This document shows positions 21,181 through 29,851 of a stretch of DNA of 64,000 nt, piece after piece (the stretch's first letter is position 1; each line of letters opens with the position of its first letter). Position numbers and translations under genes: made by a program. The DNA lies in NCBI RefSeq assembly GCF_001940455.1, contig NZ_MKQR01000025.1, forward strand, positions 1-64,000, in the 5' to 3' direction. Under the pieces are notes generated by a model that worked only from the letters and a program-made list of their open reading frames with translations, searched no databases and was not told the DNA's origin. This stretch comes from Actinokineospora bangkokensis (lineage in GTDB: Bacteria > Actinomycetota > Actinomycetes > Mycobacteriales > Pseudonocardiaceae).

Positions 21181-21735
21181 CTAGTTCTTCGCCGGGGCCG
21201 AGACCGAGTCCAGCTCGGCGAGGAACCGGTCGACGGTGCCGCGGCGGCGGGTCTCGTCCTCCAGGGACTCACCCACGATGCGGCCCGCCAGCTCGACGGC
21301 GTTGCGGCCCAGCTCGGCGCGCAGCTCGGCGACGATCTGCGCGCGCTGGGCCTCCAGCTGCGCCTGCCCCTGCGCGACGATGCGGGCGGACTCCTCCTGC
21401 GCCTGGGCGCGCAGCTCTTCCTTGATCTGCTCCGCCTCGGCGCGGGCGTCGTCGCGGATGCGCGCGGACTCCGCCCTGGCCTCGGCCAGCTGCGCCTTGT
21501 ACTGCTGCAGCGCGGCCTCCGCCTCGGCCTGCGCCTGCTCCGCCTTGCGGATGCCGCCCTCGATCTTCTCGGTCCGCTCGGTGTAGAGCTTCTCGAAGCG
21601 CGGGACGACGAACTTGGCGATGATGAACAGCAGCAGGAGGAACGCGACCAGGCCGAGGATGATCTCCGCCAGGTGCGGCAGGACCGGGTTCAGGTCCTCC
21701 GCCTCCTGGGCCAGGACCAGTGCGGTCTTCAGCAC
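21181..21735 (-). CDS. atpF: ATP synthase Fo b subunit
   Basis: A 184-residue b subunit with one transmembrane helix at about residues 28-47 ([18 protein letters not shown]) and a long charged coiled-coil rich in Ala, Glu, Arg and Gln that forms the stator stalk. Situated between atpE and atpH in standard order. Confidence 0.96.
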   Translation of the reverse strand: MLKTALVLAQEAEDLNPVLPHLAEIILGLVAFLLLLFIIAKFVVPRFEKLYTERTEKIEGGIRKAEQAQAEAEAALQQYKAQLAEARAESARIRDDARAEAEQIKEELRAQAQEESARIVAQGQAQLEAQRAQIVAELRAELGRNAVELAGRIVGESLEDETRRRGTVDRFLAELDSVSAPAKN

Positions 21736-21766
21736 GACGACTCCCTAGACGTGAAGGTGGACCTGA

Positions 21767-22024
21767 TCAGGCAGCGCCGGAAGCGATGAAGTAGAGCACC
21801 AGGCCGATCAGCGCGAGGACCTCGACGAGGACGAAGGTGGTCCACGCGATGTTCATCAGCTTGCCCTGGGCCTCGGGCTGGCGCGCGGTGCCGTTGATGA
21901 CCGCGGCCCAGATCAGGCCCACGCCGACGCCCGGGCCGATCGCACCGAGGCCGTAGCCGATGGCCGCGAGGCCCGGGTTGAGGTTCCCCGAGAAGGCATC
22001 CTGGGCCAGAACAAGAGCGCTCAC
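21767..22024 (-). CDS. atpE: ATP synthase Fo c subunit
   Basis: An 85-residue hairpin of two transmembrane helices joined by the R48-Q49-P50-E51 loop. E68 in the second helix is the proton-binding carboxylate. Glycine-rich first helix ([14 protein letters not shown]). Standard gene order. Confidence 0.97.
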   Translation of the reverse strand: MSALVLAQDAFSGNLNPGLAAIGYGLGAIGPGVGVGLIWAAVINGTARQPEAQGKLMNIAWTTFVLVEVLALIGLVLYFIASGAA

Positions 22025-22118
22025 TGTGTGTATCCCTTTCCAACTCGGTCCGCGGGCACCCGCGGATCGGGGGTCTGTGCGTTGACCGGTGTGGCCACGC
22101 GGTGCGACCGGCGACCGG

Positions 22119-22901
22119 TCAGTGGTCCTCGGCCAGCGCGCGGCCGATGTAGCTCGCGGCCAGCAGCGCGAAGATGTAGGCCTGCAGGACCTGGATGAAG
22201 GCCTCCAGGAACGTCATGGCGATCGCGAAGGCCCACGCGACGATCGACACCGGCTTGAGCGGCACCGCGGCGTGCAGCAGCAGGTACTCACCGCCCAGGG
22301 TGAAGACCAGCAGGATGAGGTGACCGGCGAACATCGCGGCGAACACCCGGATGGCCAGGGTGATCGGGTCCACCAGGAACTTCAGGAACAGCTCGATCGG
22401 CGTCAGCAGCAGCAGCACCGGCTTGGGCACGCCCGGCGGGATCAGCTGGTTCTTGAGGTAGCCGCCCAGGCCGAACTTCTTGATGCCCACGCCGTGGTAG
22501 ACCGGGTAGACCACCAGGACGGCCAGCGCCAGCGGGAAGGCGATCTTGGACATCGTGGGGAACTGGATGAACGGGATGATCCCGTAGATGTTGTTCACCA
22601 GCACGAAGGTGAACAGGCTCAGCACCAGCGGGACGAACGGCTGGAACTCCTTGGAGCCGATCTGGTCCCTGGCGATGTTGTTGCGGCCGAAGTCGTAGAC
22701 GGACTCGGCGGCGAACTGCCACTTGCTCGGCACGACCTTGAGGTTGCGCGAGGTGATCAGGAAGAAGGCCGCGATGATCACGACCGACAGGACCACCAGG
22801 ACCATCGGTTTCGTGACGTCGCCGAAGATCGGCGGGAGAAAGAAGTCCTTCACGCCCGGCGGGTTGAACGTGTCACCCTCGGCCAGCACCAGCCTGCCCA
22901 A
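22119..22901 (-). CDS. atpB: ATP synthase Fo a subunit
   Basis: A 260-residue multi-pass membrane a subunit that forms the proton half-channels. The segment [16 protein letters not shown] holds the essential arginine of transmembrane helix 5. The start is a TTG at 22901 preceded by GGAAGGAG. First gene of the main atp operon, with a 469-base gap to the upstream atpI-like gene. Confidence 0.96.
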   Translation of the reverse strand: MGRLVLAEGDTFNPPGVKDFFLPPIFGDVTKPMVLVVLSVVIIAAFFLITSRNLKVVPSKWQFAAESVYDFGRNNIARDQIGSKEFQPFVPLVLSLFTFVLVNNIYGIIPFIQFPTMSKIAFPLALAVLVVYPVYHGVGIKKFGLGGYLKNQLIPPGVPKPVLLLLTPIELFLKFLVDPITLAIRVFAAMFAGHLILLVFTLGGEYLLLHAAVPLKPVSIVAWAFAIAMTFLEAFIQVLQAYIFALLAASYIGRALAEDH

Positions 22902-23370
22902 CTGTGGGCTCCTTCCGGTTCTCCCGGCCGGCGTTCACTCCGCCGGGGGAATCGTCACGATCAGGACGTAACGTACCTGACAACCTCTGGGGGTCCTCAC
23001 TCGGCCACCCCTTGCCAGGACGACCTCCCGGCGGCGTGCGCGCAACGCGGCATCACCGCCGTCGAAGGGGACCCTATCAGGCCCCTTGTGGACCACCGAC
23101 CGCGCGTACTGCCCGGTAGCGCGCGGTCGGTGTACGCCGGGTGAACGGCGGCTGATCGGCTGTCGCGCGGGGCGGCCCGAACCCTCACGCCGGCGAGCAT
23201 CGGGGCCTGTTCGGTGTGACAGCGGTGAGTGCCCGGCGGTGCACGACCTGTGATCGACAACTCCGCGCCCGTTCCCGTTCACCCGCCGTGGGCAGAAGTG
23301 GGAAAAGGACTTCGCGACAGGAATGGGGCGATTTCGACTATTGGGCCGAATAGCGGAAAAGCGCTGCGCC
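22902..23370. other. 469-bp region between the atpI-like gene and atpB
   Basis: No gene is supported. It contains a 12-13-bp hairpin (23095-23131) near the atpI side and the atpB ribosome-binding site. Candidate TAnnnT elements are present, but none has a convincing -35. It probably separates two transcription units. Confidence 0.6.
23095..23131 (-). terminator. hairpin between the atpI-like gene and atpB
   Basis: ACCGACCGCGCG pairs with CGCGCGGTCGGT across a 13-base loop. A plausible terminator for the wecA/atpI transcript, although it lies about 240 bases past the stop. Confidence 0.5.
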
Positions 23371-23847
23371 TCAGCGCTCGCCCGCGGGCACGATCGTGGG
23401 GATCTTGGTGCGGCGGAACGCCACGGCCTCGGCGGCGGCGGCCACCAGCACGACGGCGATCATCGTCAGCCCCAGCGACTTCGCGTGCAGCCCGTCCACC
23501 CCGCGCAGCAGGGTCATCACCACGAACAGCAGCAGCATCTTGCCGACGAACCCGCCCAGCGAGGCGGCCATGCCGATGTGCGGGCCGGAGTTGGCGCTCA
23601 ACCGCATCAGGGCCAGGGTGATCAGCGAGGACGCGCACGCCAGCGCGCCGCCGATCAGCGCGCTGACCACGCCCGGGGTCCCGTGCAGCACGCCGAACAG
23701 GACCGCGCCGAGCGCGACGGTGGCCAGCGACGGCCAGAGCGCGTAGCGGAACATCGCGCTGGCCAGGGTGAGCTGCGCCCGCGCGTGCGGGGAGACCTCG
23801 TCCTGGGTGCCGGTGGTGGGGTGCTCGCTCATCACGTCCTCGCTCAT
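23371..23847 (-). CDS. ATP synthase subunit I-like membrane protein
   Basis: A 158-residue protein with four predicted transmembrane helices (from about residue 33 on), matching the AtpI-like protein found between rfe/wecA and atpB in actinobacteria (Rv1303 position). AtpI helps assemble the c-ring. Two starts are possible: ATG at 23847 and an in-frame ATG at 23832, which has the better ribosome-binding site (GAGG five bases upstream) and would give 153 residues. I kept the longer form. Confidence 0.8.
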   Translation of the reverse strand: MSEDVMSEHPTTGTQDEVSPHARAQLTLASAMFRYALWPSLATVALGAVLFGVLHGTPGVVSALIGGALACASSLITLALMRLSANSGPHIGMAASLGGFVGKMLLLFVVMTLLRGVDGLHAKSLGLTMIAVVLVAAAAEAVAFRRTKIPTIVPAGER

Positions 23848-23887
23848 CTCGGCGTCCAGTGTAGGCGCGGCCCGGCCCGGCCCCGGC

Positions 23888-25051
23888 TCAGCCCTGCCTG
23901 CGGGCCAGCACGCGGGGCAGGAAGGAGGCCGCCGCGGCGATCACCACCGCGATGAGCACCCCGGAGGTGACGAAGAACACGTCGAAGATGGTCAGGGCCA
24001 CCGCGCCGAAGGCCAGCACGCCCGCCCACAGGTAGATGAGCAGCACCGCGCGGCGCTGCGAGTGGCCCACGGCGAGCATCCGGTGGTGCAGGTGCATCTT
24101 GTCCGCCGAGAACGGGCTCTCCCCGCGCCGGGTGCGCCGGACGACGGCCATCATCAGGTCCAGCAGCGGCACGAACAGCACCGCGGCCACGATGAACAGC
24201 GGCGAGAGCGTCGCGATCGTCTCGGTGGCGCCCCACAGCGTCGGGTTCGCCCGGCCGGAGGCCGAGGTGCTGGCGGCGGCGAGCATCAGGCCGATGAGCA
24301 TCGAGCCGGAGTCGCCCATGAACAGCCGGGCGGGTTGGAAGTTGTGCGGCAGGAAGCCCAGGCACGCCCCGGCCAGGGTCGCCGCGATCAGCGCGGGCGG
24401 GTAGTTGTTGACGTCCCCGTTGGACTGGTCGAGCAGGTGCAGGGAGAACGCGCAGGTCGCGATGGCGGCGATGAGCCCGATGCCCGCGGCCAGGCCGTCG
24501 AGGCCGTCGACGAAGTTCATCGCGTTGACCATGGTGACCGCGAGCAGGATCGCCAGGATCCCGCCCTGGTTCTGGTCGAGGATGAGCACCGAGCCGAAGT
24601 GGTCGTCCCCGCCGCCCCAGGGCACCCACAGCACGAACCACTGGATGCCGAAGAGCACCAGCACGCCCGCGCAGGTGGTCTGCCCGGCGAACTTGGTCAG
24701 CGAGTCCAGTTCGAACCGGTCGTCGAGCATGCCGATGAGGACGATCACGCCGCCGCCGATGAGCACCGCCACCGGGTCGAGGCTGTAGTCGAAGGCGCGG
24801 CGCAGCACCGGCAGCTGGTGGGCGAGCAGGATGCCGCCGCACACCCCCAGGTACATGGCCACGCCGCCCATCCGCGGGATGGGCACCACGTGCACGTCGC
24901 GCTGCCGGGGGTAGGCCACCGCCCCGACCCGGATGGCGAACAGCCGGACCAGCCCGGTGAGCAGGAAGGTCAGCACGGCCGTGATGAGCCCGACGAGCAG
25001 GTACTCCCGCACCGGCAGCCCGGCGGGGGCGAAGCCGCTGAGCGGGGTCAC
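23888..25051 (-). CDS. wecA: undecaprenyl-phosphate GlcNAc-1-phosphate transferase (WecA/Rfe type)
   Basis: A 387-residue polytopic glycosyltransferase of the MraY/WecA family, starting the lipid-linked steps of arabinogalactan or other wall polymers. Visible motifs: PIPRMGG in the first loop, GMLDDRF and MNFVDGLDGLAAG (aspartates for Mg and substrate), FLPHNF and FMGDSGSM. The GTG at 25051 lies 84 bases from tsaC. Same neighbours as Rv1302, between the Sua5 gene and the atpI-like gene. Confidence 0.9.
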   Translation of the reverse strand: MTPLSGFAPAGLPVREYLLVGLITAVLTFLLTGLVRLFAIRVGAVAYPRQRDVHVVPIPRMGGVAMYLGVCGGILLAHQLPVLRRAFDYSLDPVAVLIGGGVIVLIGMLDDRFELDSLTKFAGQTTCAGVLVLFGIQWFVLWVPWGGGDDHFGSVLILDQNQGGILAILLAVTMVNAMNFVDGLDGLAAGIGLIAAIATCAFSLHLLDQSNGDVNNYPPALIAATLAGACLGFLPHNFQPARLFMGDSGSMLIGLMLAAASTSASGRANPTLWGATETIATLSPLFIVAAVLFVPLLDLMMAVVRRTRRGESPFSADKMHLHHRMLAVGHSQRRAVLLIYLWAGVLAFGAVALTIFDVFFVTSGVLIAVVIAAAASFLPRVLARRQG

Positions 25052-25135
25052 CCTGCGGCGCTCCTGGGGTCGGCGGGGGACGGGCTGGCCACGGCTGTGC
25101 TCTCCTGCGGCGGGAAGGGGGACGGGGGGCGCACG

Positions 25136-25789
25136 TCAGCGGGGGGCGGTGGCGACCTCGGTGCCGAGCACCTCGGACACCTGCGCCAGGCTCACCCCGC
25201 CCTCGCGCAGCACGACCGGCTCGGGGCCGACCAGGCTCACGATGGTGGAGGGCACCGCCTCGACGACGGGGCCGCCGTCGAGGTAGACCGGCAGCTCCTC
25301 GCCGAACTGGGCCACCGCGTCCGCGGCGGTGGCCGCGGGCGGGCGGCCGGACTTGTTGGCGCTGGAGACCGCCATCGGGCCGACCTCGCGCAGCAGCTCC
25401 AGGGCCACCGGGTGCAGCGGCATGCGCAGCATGACCGTCTGCCCGGTCTCCCCGAGGTCCCACTGCAACGAGGGGGCGTGCGGGAGCACGATCGACAGGT
25501 CACCGGGCCAGAACGCCTCGATCAGCTGCCTGGCCGCGGTGGGCACCGACAGCACCAGGCCGTCCACGGTGGACCACGAGCCGACCAGGACGCCGACGGG
25601 CATGTCCGGGCCGCGGTTCTTGTGCGCCAGCAGGGCGCGCACCGCGCCCGCGGAGAAGGCGTCGCAGCCGATGCCGTACACGGTGTCGGTGGGGACCACG
25701 ACCGACCGCCCGGCCCGGACGGCGCTCGCTGCGGCGCGCAGGCCGTCCGCGCGCTCCTCCGGCACGCTGCAGTCGTAGACCGTGCTCAC
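25136..25789 (-). CDS. tsaC: threonylcarbamoyl-AMP synthase (Sua5/YwlC family)
   Basis: A 217-residue YrdC-domain enzyme that makes threonylcarbamoyl-AMP for tRNA t6A37. Motifs: PTDTVYGIGCDA, the K-N-R-G segment, and SSANKSGRP. The length matches the short actinobacterial Sua5/YwlC form (Rv1301). GTG start. It lies ten bases downstream of the TPR gene and upstream of wecA, so likely one operon. Confidence 0.93.
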   Translation of the reverse strand: MSTVYDCSVPEERADGLRAAASAVRAGRSVVVPTDTVYGIGCDAFSAGAVRALLAHKNRGPDMPVGVLVGSWSTVDGLVLSVPTAARQLIEAFWPGDLSIVLPHAPSLQWDLGETGQTVMLRMPLHPVALELLREVGPMAVSSANKSGRPPAATAADAVAQFGEELPVYLDGGPVVEAVPSTIVSLVGPEPVVLREGGVSLAQVSEVLGTEVATAPR

Positions 25790-25799
25790 CCGGGCGACT

Positions 25800-26627
25800 C
25801 TAGCGGTGCCCGGGGTGCCCGGTGCCCGCGACCCACGGGCCCCGGCGCGGGCCGCGCCACCCGGGTCTGCGGAACCGGACCACGATCAGGTAGAGCAGGG
25901 CGCTGCCGGTGACGATCCCGGCCACGACCAGCGCGACGCTGCCGGAGACGCCGCCGATGGCGACCAGGGTGAGCCCGAGCGAGGCGGCGAGCACGGCCAG
26001 GCTGACCGCGATGCCCTCGGGCTGCCAGCGGTAGCGGCGGGCGGTGTCGACCTCGGCGAGCAGCCGCTCGGCGGTGCGGCGCAGCTCCTCGTCGTCGACG
26101 TCGAGGTCGAGGATGCGGCGGGCGGCGCGCTCGCAGGTGGCCACCTGCTCGGCGGTGGTGAACGCGCCGGTGGCCCCGGCCTCGGCCCGCTCGCCGGGGG
26201 CGGCGGCGCGGGCCTGGTCGGCCACCGAGCACCAGGTGCTGGCCAGGTAGTAGCGCAGCACCGGGTCGGGGTCGCCCCCGTGCAGCCGCTCCAGCTCCTC
26301 GGCGGCGGCCAGCGCCTCGCCGTTGGCCACGTGCGCCTGGGAGAGCCCGAGCAGGGCCAGCCGGTCGCCGGGGGCCTGGCCGAGGGCGGCCCGGTAGCTG
26401 CGCACCGCGGAGCGGACCTGGCCCCGGGCCAGCGCGACGTCGCCGAGGCCGACGTGGTCGTGCGGGTGCCCGCGCTCGGCCAGCGCGGCCTCGAACTGCG
26501 CGCGCGCCTCGTCGAGGTGCCCGCTGAGCAGGGCGGACCGGCCGCGGTCGGCCGCGGACGGCGCGCCGGGGGGCGCCGCGGGCGCGGCGCGCCACTTGGC
26601 GATGACGTCTTCCCAGGTACGGAGCAT
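25800..26627 (-). CDS. tetratricopeptide-repeat protein with C-terminal membrane hairpin
   Basis: A 275-residue protein. Residues 30-130 form TPR-like helical repeats (GHLDEARAQFEAALAERG, GQVRSAVRSYRAALGQAPGD). Residues 210-250 contain two transmembrane helices, followed by a basic tail. It probably presents TPRs to the cytoplasm as a scaffold. It starts divergently from the exported protein and runs into tsaC. No specific function can be named. Confidence 0.75.
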   Translation of the reverse strand: MLRTWEDVIAKWRAAPAAPPGAPSAADRGRSALLSGHLDEARAQFEAALAERGHPHDHVGLGDVALARGQVRSAVRSYRAALGQAPGDRLALLGLSQAHVANGEALAAAEELERLHGGDPDPVLRYYLASTWCSVADQARAAAPGERAEAGATGAFTTAEQVATCERAARRILDLDVDDEELRRTAERLLAEVDTARRYRWQPEGIAVSLAVLAASLGLTLVAIGGVSGSVALVVAGIVTGSALLYLIVVRFRRPGWRGPRRGPWVAGTGHPGHR

Positions 26628-26694
26628 TGGATCACCCGGGGCAGCACGCTACCCTCAGTTCGCCGGAACCGGGGAGCCGACCAGGGGAGTCGCC

Positions 26695-27378
26695 ACGAAC
26701 CGCCCATCGACGCGCCGACGGCGGCAGCTGAGCTCGCGCTGGCTGGCGTCGTCGCTGGTCGTCGCCTACGCGGGGGTCAGCGCGGCGGTGGGGGTGGTGC
26801 TGCTCAACGCCCCGAAGGACCCGGTCGTGGCGCTGCCGCAGGCCCCGTCGGTCACCTACGTCGACGCCCCCGGCCCCGAGCCCACCCCCGGCGAGACCAC
26901 CCCCGCGGCGCCCTCGCCTTCGCGCGTGGCGATGCCGGTGCCCGCGGGCTACCAGCGGGTCTCCGGGCCGAACGGCCTGGTCACGGCCATCCCGCAGGGC
27001 TGGGTGGTCACCCGCTCGTCGGGCCCGGCGGCGATGCAGGCCACCGACCCCACCGACCCGGCCCGCTACGTCCGCTACGGCGGCGCGCCCGCCCCCGCGG
27101 CGGGGCTGCTGGAGTCGCACCTGGACTACGAGCGCACCTTCGCCGCCGCGCACCCCGGGTTCGTGCGGTTGAGCCTGGGCACCACGACCTACCACGGCAC
27201 GCAGGCCGTGGACTGGGAGTTCGAGCACGACCTGGCAGGCGGCGGGCGCAGGCACGCGCACTCGATGTACTGGCGCTCGGGCGGCGTCGAGTTCTTCATC
27301 TACGCCGCGGCCCCGGCGGCCCGCTGGGCGGAGACCGAGCCGGTCTACGACACGCTGGTCGACCAGACCACGCCGTAG
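26695..27378 (+). CDS. membrane-anchored exported protein, unknown; possible ACG start
   Basis: About 227 residues: a basic N-terminus (STRRRRQLSSRW), one transmembrane helix (LVVAYAGVSAAVGVVLL), a Pro/Thr linker and an extracellular domain of about 130 residues (YQRVSGPNGLVTAIPQGW) resembling the lipoprotein or serine/threonine-kinase-associated domains of actinobacteria. The start is uncertain. AGGGGAG (26683-26689) stands five bases before an in-frame ACG at 26695, and a TACCCT -10-like box lies at 26650. The only in-frame ATGs (26596, 26602) would overlap the start of the divergent TPR gene. The extended form is 260 residues. Confidence 0.65.
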   Translation, partial: TNRPSTRRRRQLSSRWLASSLVVAYAGVSAAVGVVLLNAPKDPVVALPQAPSVTYVDAPGPEPTPGETTPAAPSPSRVAMPVPAGYQRVSGPNGLVTAIPQGWVVTRSSGPAAMQATDPTDPARYVRYGGAPAPAAGLLESHLDYERTFAAAHPGFVRLSLGTTTYHGTQAVDWEFEHDLAGGGRRHAHSMYWRSGGVEFFIYAAAPAARWAETEPVYDTLVDQTTP

Positions 27379-27580
27379 CCCCTGGTCGAGCCCTGGTCGG
27401 ATTCCGGGCTCGCGGGCGAAGGGCATCGCCTCGTCCGCGGTGACCCGCCACTGCTGCCTCGCAGGGCCCAGCCGCACCTGGAGCGTTCACCCGCACGGGG
27501 TGGACACGACGAGCGCGGCAGCGGAGCGAGAGAGCCCGTCCCAGCACCGATCGGTGAACGTCTCGTCCGGTGGACCCACC

Positions 27581-27609
27581 TTGATTGTATGCGTGACCGC
27601 GCATATGTT
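27581..27609 (+). promoter_or_regulatory. promoter with palindromic operator for the CDF transporter
   Basis: TTGATT (27581-27586) and TATGTT (27604-27609) with a 17-base spacer make a reasonable promoter. The spacer and -10 contain TATGCG-N6-CGCATA (27588-27605), a perfect 6-bp inverted repeat. Its position suggests repression by a metal-sensing ArsR- or TetR-type regulator; no such gene is adjacent. Confidence 0.55.
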
Positions 27610-27641
27610 GACCGTGGTCCAGGTCGACGAAGGGGAGAGCT

Positions 27642-28565
27642 GTGGGGCACGGGCATGGCCACGGGCACGGGCACGGCGTCCCGACCAGCGCCTCGGGGCG
27701 GCTGGTGGGCAGGCTGTGGGCCGCCTTCGGCATCGCGGCGGCGGTCATGGTCGTCGAGTTCGCCGTCGGTGTCGCGACGTCGTCGCTGGCGCTGATCTCC
27801 GACGCCGCGCACATGCTGACCGACGTCGTGGGTGTCGGGCTCGCGCTCGCCGCCATCATCGCCGCCGCCCGGTCCCGGGCGGGTGGCAGCCGCACGTTCG
27901 GCCTCTACCGCGCGGAGGTCCTCGCCGCCCTGGCCAACGCGGTGCTGCTCTTCGGCGTCGCCGGTTACGTGGTGTACGAGGCGATCACCCGCTTCTCCGC
28001 GCCGCCCGAGGTCCCCGGGCTGCCGGTCCTCTACGCGGCGCTGGCGGGCCTGGTGGCCAACGTCGTGTCGTTCCTGCTGCTGCGCGGCGGCGCCGAGGAG
28101 AGCATCAACGTCCGAGGTGCCTACCTGGAGGTCCTGGCCGACCTGGTCGGCTCGGTCGGCGTCCTGGTCAGCGCCCTGGTCACGCTGGCGTTCGGCTGGC
28201 GCTGGGCCGACCCCCTCATCGGCGTCGCGATCGGCCTGTGGGTCCTGCCCCGCACCTTCGCCCTCGCCCGCCGCTCCCTGCGCATCCTCTTCCAGCACGC
28301 CCCCGAGCGCGTGGACGTCGAGGAGCTGACCACCAGGCTGGCCGCCCTCCCCGGCGTCTCGGGCGTCCACGACCTGCACCTGTGGACCCTCACCTCCGGC
28401 ATGGAGGTCGCCTCCGCCCACCTGACCATGGCCGAGGGCCACGAGCAGGCCGACGTCCTGGAGTCCGCCAGGGCCCTGTTCGCCGACAGGTACGGCATCG
28501 AGCACGCCACCCTCCAGGTCGAGTGCCCCAAGGCCGCCAAGAACTGCCACGAGCTGAGCTGGTGA
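27642..28565 (+). CDS. cation diffusion facilitator (Zn/Co/Cd efflux, CzcD type)
   Basis: A 307-residue CDF transporter exporting divalent metals by proton antiport. It begins GHGHGHGHGHG, a metal-binding histidine string, then six transmembrane helices. SLALISDAAHMLTD in TM2 and YLEVLADLVGSVG in TM5 hold the transport-site His/Asp residues, and the C-terminal cytoplasmic domain contains GVHDLHLWTLTSG. The GTG at 27642 follows GGGGAGAG. Transcribed alone from a promoter with an internal palindrome. Confidence 0.93.
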   Translation: MGHGHGHGHGHGVPTSASGRLVGRLWAAFGIAAAVMVVEFAVGVATSSLALISDAAHMLTDVVGVGLALAAIIAAARSRAGGSRTFGLYRAEVLAALANAVLLFGVAGYVVYEAITRFSAPPEVPGLPVLYAALAGLVANVVSFLLLRGGAEESINVRGAYLEVLADLVGSVGVLVSALVTLAFGWRWADPLIGVAIGLWVLPRTFALARRSLRILFQHAPERVDVEELTTRLAALPGVSGVHDLHLWTLTSGMEVASAHLTMAEGHEQADVLESARALFADRYGIEHATLQVECPKAAKNCHELSW

Positions 28566-28592
28566 GGGGGTGGGTGCGGGAGTCCCCCGCCC

Positions 28593-28925
28593 TCACTCGT
28601 CCAGCGGGTCGGAGCGGATCAGCACGGACTCGTGCTCGCCCCTGGCCACCATCTCCCGCACGGCCTCGAAGAGCGGCTCCACCCCCGGCCTGGTCGTGAG
28701 CACCAGGTCCGGGCAGGTGAAGTAGAGCCCCGACAGGCTCTCCCCGGTCCTCTCCCACCAGGCCAGCAGACGACCCAGCTCGGCGTAGGTCAGGAAGGTG
28801 ATGGTCCACGTCGACCCGTCCGGGACGGTCACCCAGGCGTCGGCGTTCTCCACCTCGCCGGGCGAGCTGTCCCCGAGCTGCACGTGCAGGGTCACCCCGT
28901 CCCGGCTGATCTCGTGGGAGCTCAC
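28593..28925 (-). CDS. small acidic protein, probable immunity-type gene
   Basis: A 110-residue protein of mixed beta/alpha pattern (WTITFLTYAELGRLLAWW, SGLYFTCPDLVLTT), acidic, with no signal peptide. The GTG start at 28925 overlaps the stop of the small upstream reading frame (GTGA). Last gene of a minus-strand run of short genes resembling immunity proteins of polymorphic toxin systems. I do not recognise its family; the immunity role is inferred from size and company. Confidence 0.6.
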   Translation of the reverse strand: MSSHEISRDGVTLHVQLGDSSPGEVENADAWVTVPDGSTWTITFLTYAELGRLLAWWERTGESLSGLYFTCPDLVLTTRPGVEPLFEAVREMVARGEHESVLIRSDPLDE

Positions 28926-29059
28926 TTCCCGTACTCGTTCAGCAAGTGCTTGATCACGCCCGGCTCCTCGTCCTTGCCTGACTTGGCCAGGATCCCCACC
29001 TCGCCATCCACCTCCCGGGAGAAGACCCGCGTGCGCATGCAGGTGAGGGGGCCTGCCAC
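28922..29059 (-). CDS. 45-residue protein, or remnant of a longer one
   Basis: Encodes a short charged peptide ending GVIKHLLNEYGK. The GTG at 29059 has GGAGGGG nine bases upstream; an ATG at 29038 would give 38 residues. The frame is the same as that of the DUF4279 gene above, separated from it by that gene's stop. The end overlaps the next gene's GTG start, which suggests real translation. It could be a small immunity gene or the last piece of a decayed one. Confidence 0.4.
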   Translation of the reverse strand: MAGPLTCMRTRVFSREVDGEVGILAKSGKDEEPGVIKHLLNEYGK

Positions 29060-29077
29060 TCGGGCGGGCCCCTCCAC

Positions 29078-29485
29078 TCAGACGGCGTACACGGCCACCT
29101 GGAACTCGGCACCGATCCGGGCCAGCGCGGCCAGCTGCTCAGTCGACAGCACGAAGCCCGGGTTGACCTCGTCGTCGTCGGACAGCTGGAGCACCACCGT
29201 GACGAGCACCCCGAACCCGGCGGCACGCAGGTCGAGCAACCCCGGTTCAGCCTGGGCGAGGCGGTCGAACGCCTGCTTGAGCAGCGCGTCGACGTCGGTG
29301 CCGCCGTCGCCACCGACGACCAGGTCGAAGGCGACCTTCGAGTCCTGGTCGACCCACGTCGGCCCGGGGGTCAGGACCTGCCTGCCGAACCCGGCGGCCG
29401 CCATCCGTTCGGCCTGCTCCGGGGTGTCCGCCACGCCGGTGGCGACGACCTCCACCCGGCGGGGTGCGGTCACCTCGCGACTCAT
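29078..29485 (-). CDS. DUF4279 domain protein, likely immunity protein
   Basis: A 135-residue protein. The C-terminal pattern NPGFVLSTEQLAALARIGAE followed by FQVAVYAV is typical of DUF4279, a family common in immunity-gene clusters next to polymorphic toxins. No toxin lies beside it. It follows the 99-residue gene by 66 bases. Confidence 0.7.
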   Translation of the reverse strand: MSREVTAPRRVEVVATGVADTPEQAERMAAAGFGRQVLTPGPTWVDQDSKVAFDLVVGGDGGTDVDALLKQAFDRLAQAEPGLLDLRAAGFGVLVTVVLQLSDDDEVNPGFVLSTEQLAALARIGAEFQVAVYAV

Positions 29486-29551
29486 CCAGGGCCCCCATCC
29501 TCGTGCGTGCAGGTCGGGATGATCTCAGCGCTGGGCAGCACCCTCACCAGC

Positions 29552-29851
29552 TCAGTCACCGGAGAACAGCAGCGTGGCGTGCACCTTGCCCATCGCCACC
29601 CGGGCCAACCCGATCAGCTCCCGCAACGCCTCGACCTGCTCGGCATCGCACAGCTCGCCCAGCTGCTCGAACTCCTCGACCAGCACCCCCAGCTGCACGC
29701 GGTTGAACACCGTGTCGTCGTAGGGGTCGATGTGCCCCGCCATCACGAACCGATCGCGGTGCCGGGCAGCGGTCGCCAGCGCCCCGGGGATGGCCCCCGC
29801 CGACGAACTGGCCAGGACATCACCCCCGTAGGTCTTCGCGAAGACCATCAT
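29552..29851 (-). CDS. 99-residue immunity-type protein
   Basis: Begins with the double ATG at 29851/29848, inside the end of the CdiI-like gene (32-base overlap in another frame). Contains DPYDDTVFNRVQ followed by a leucine-rich helix (LGVLVEEFEQLGEL) and ends ATLLFSGD. I have a recollection of such short proteins in toxin-immunity loci but cannot name the family. A longer reading from 29905 lacks a good start. Confidence 0.6.
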   Translation of the reverse strand: MMVFAKTYGGDVLASSSAGAIPGALATAARHRDRFVMAGHIDPYDDTVFNRVQLGVLVEEFEQLGELCDAEQVEALRELIGLARVAMGKVHATLLFSGD

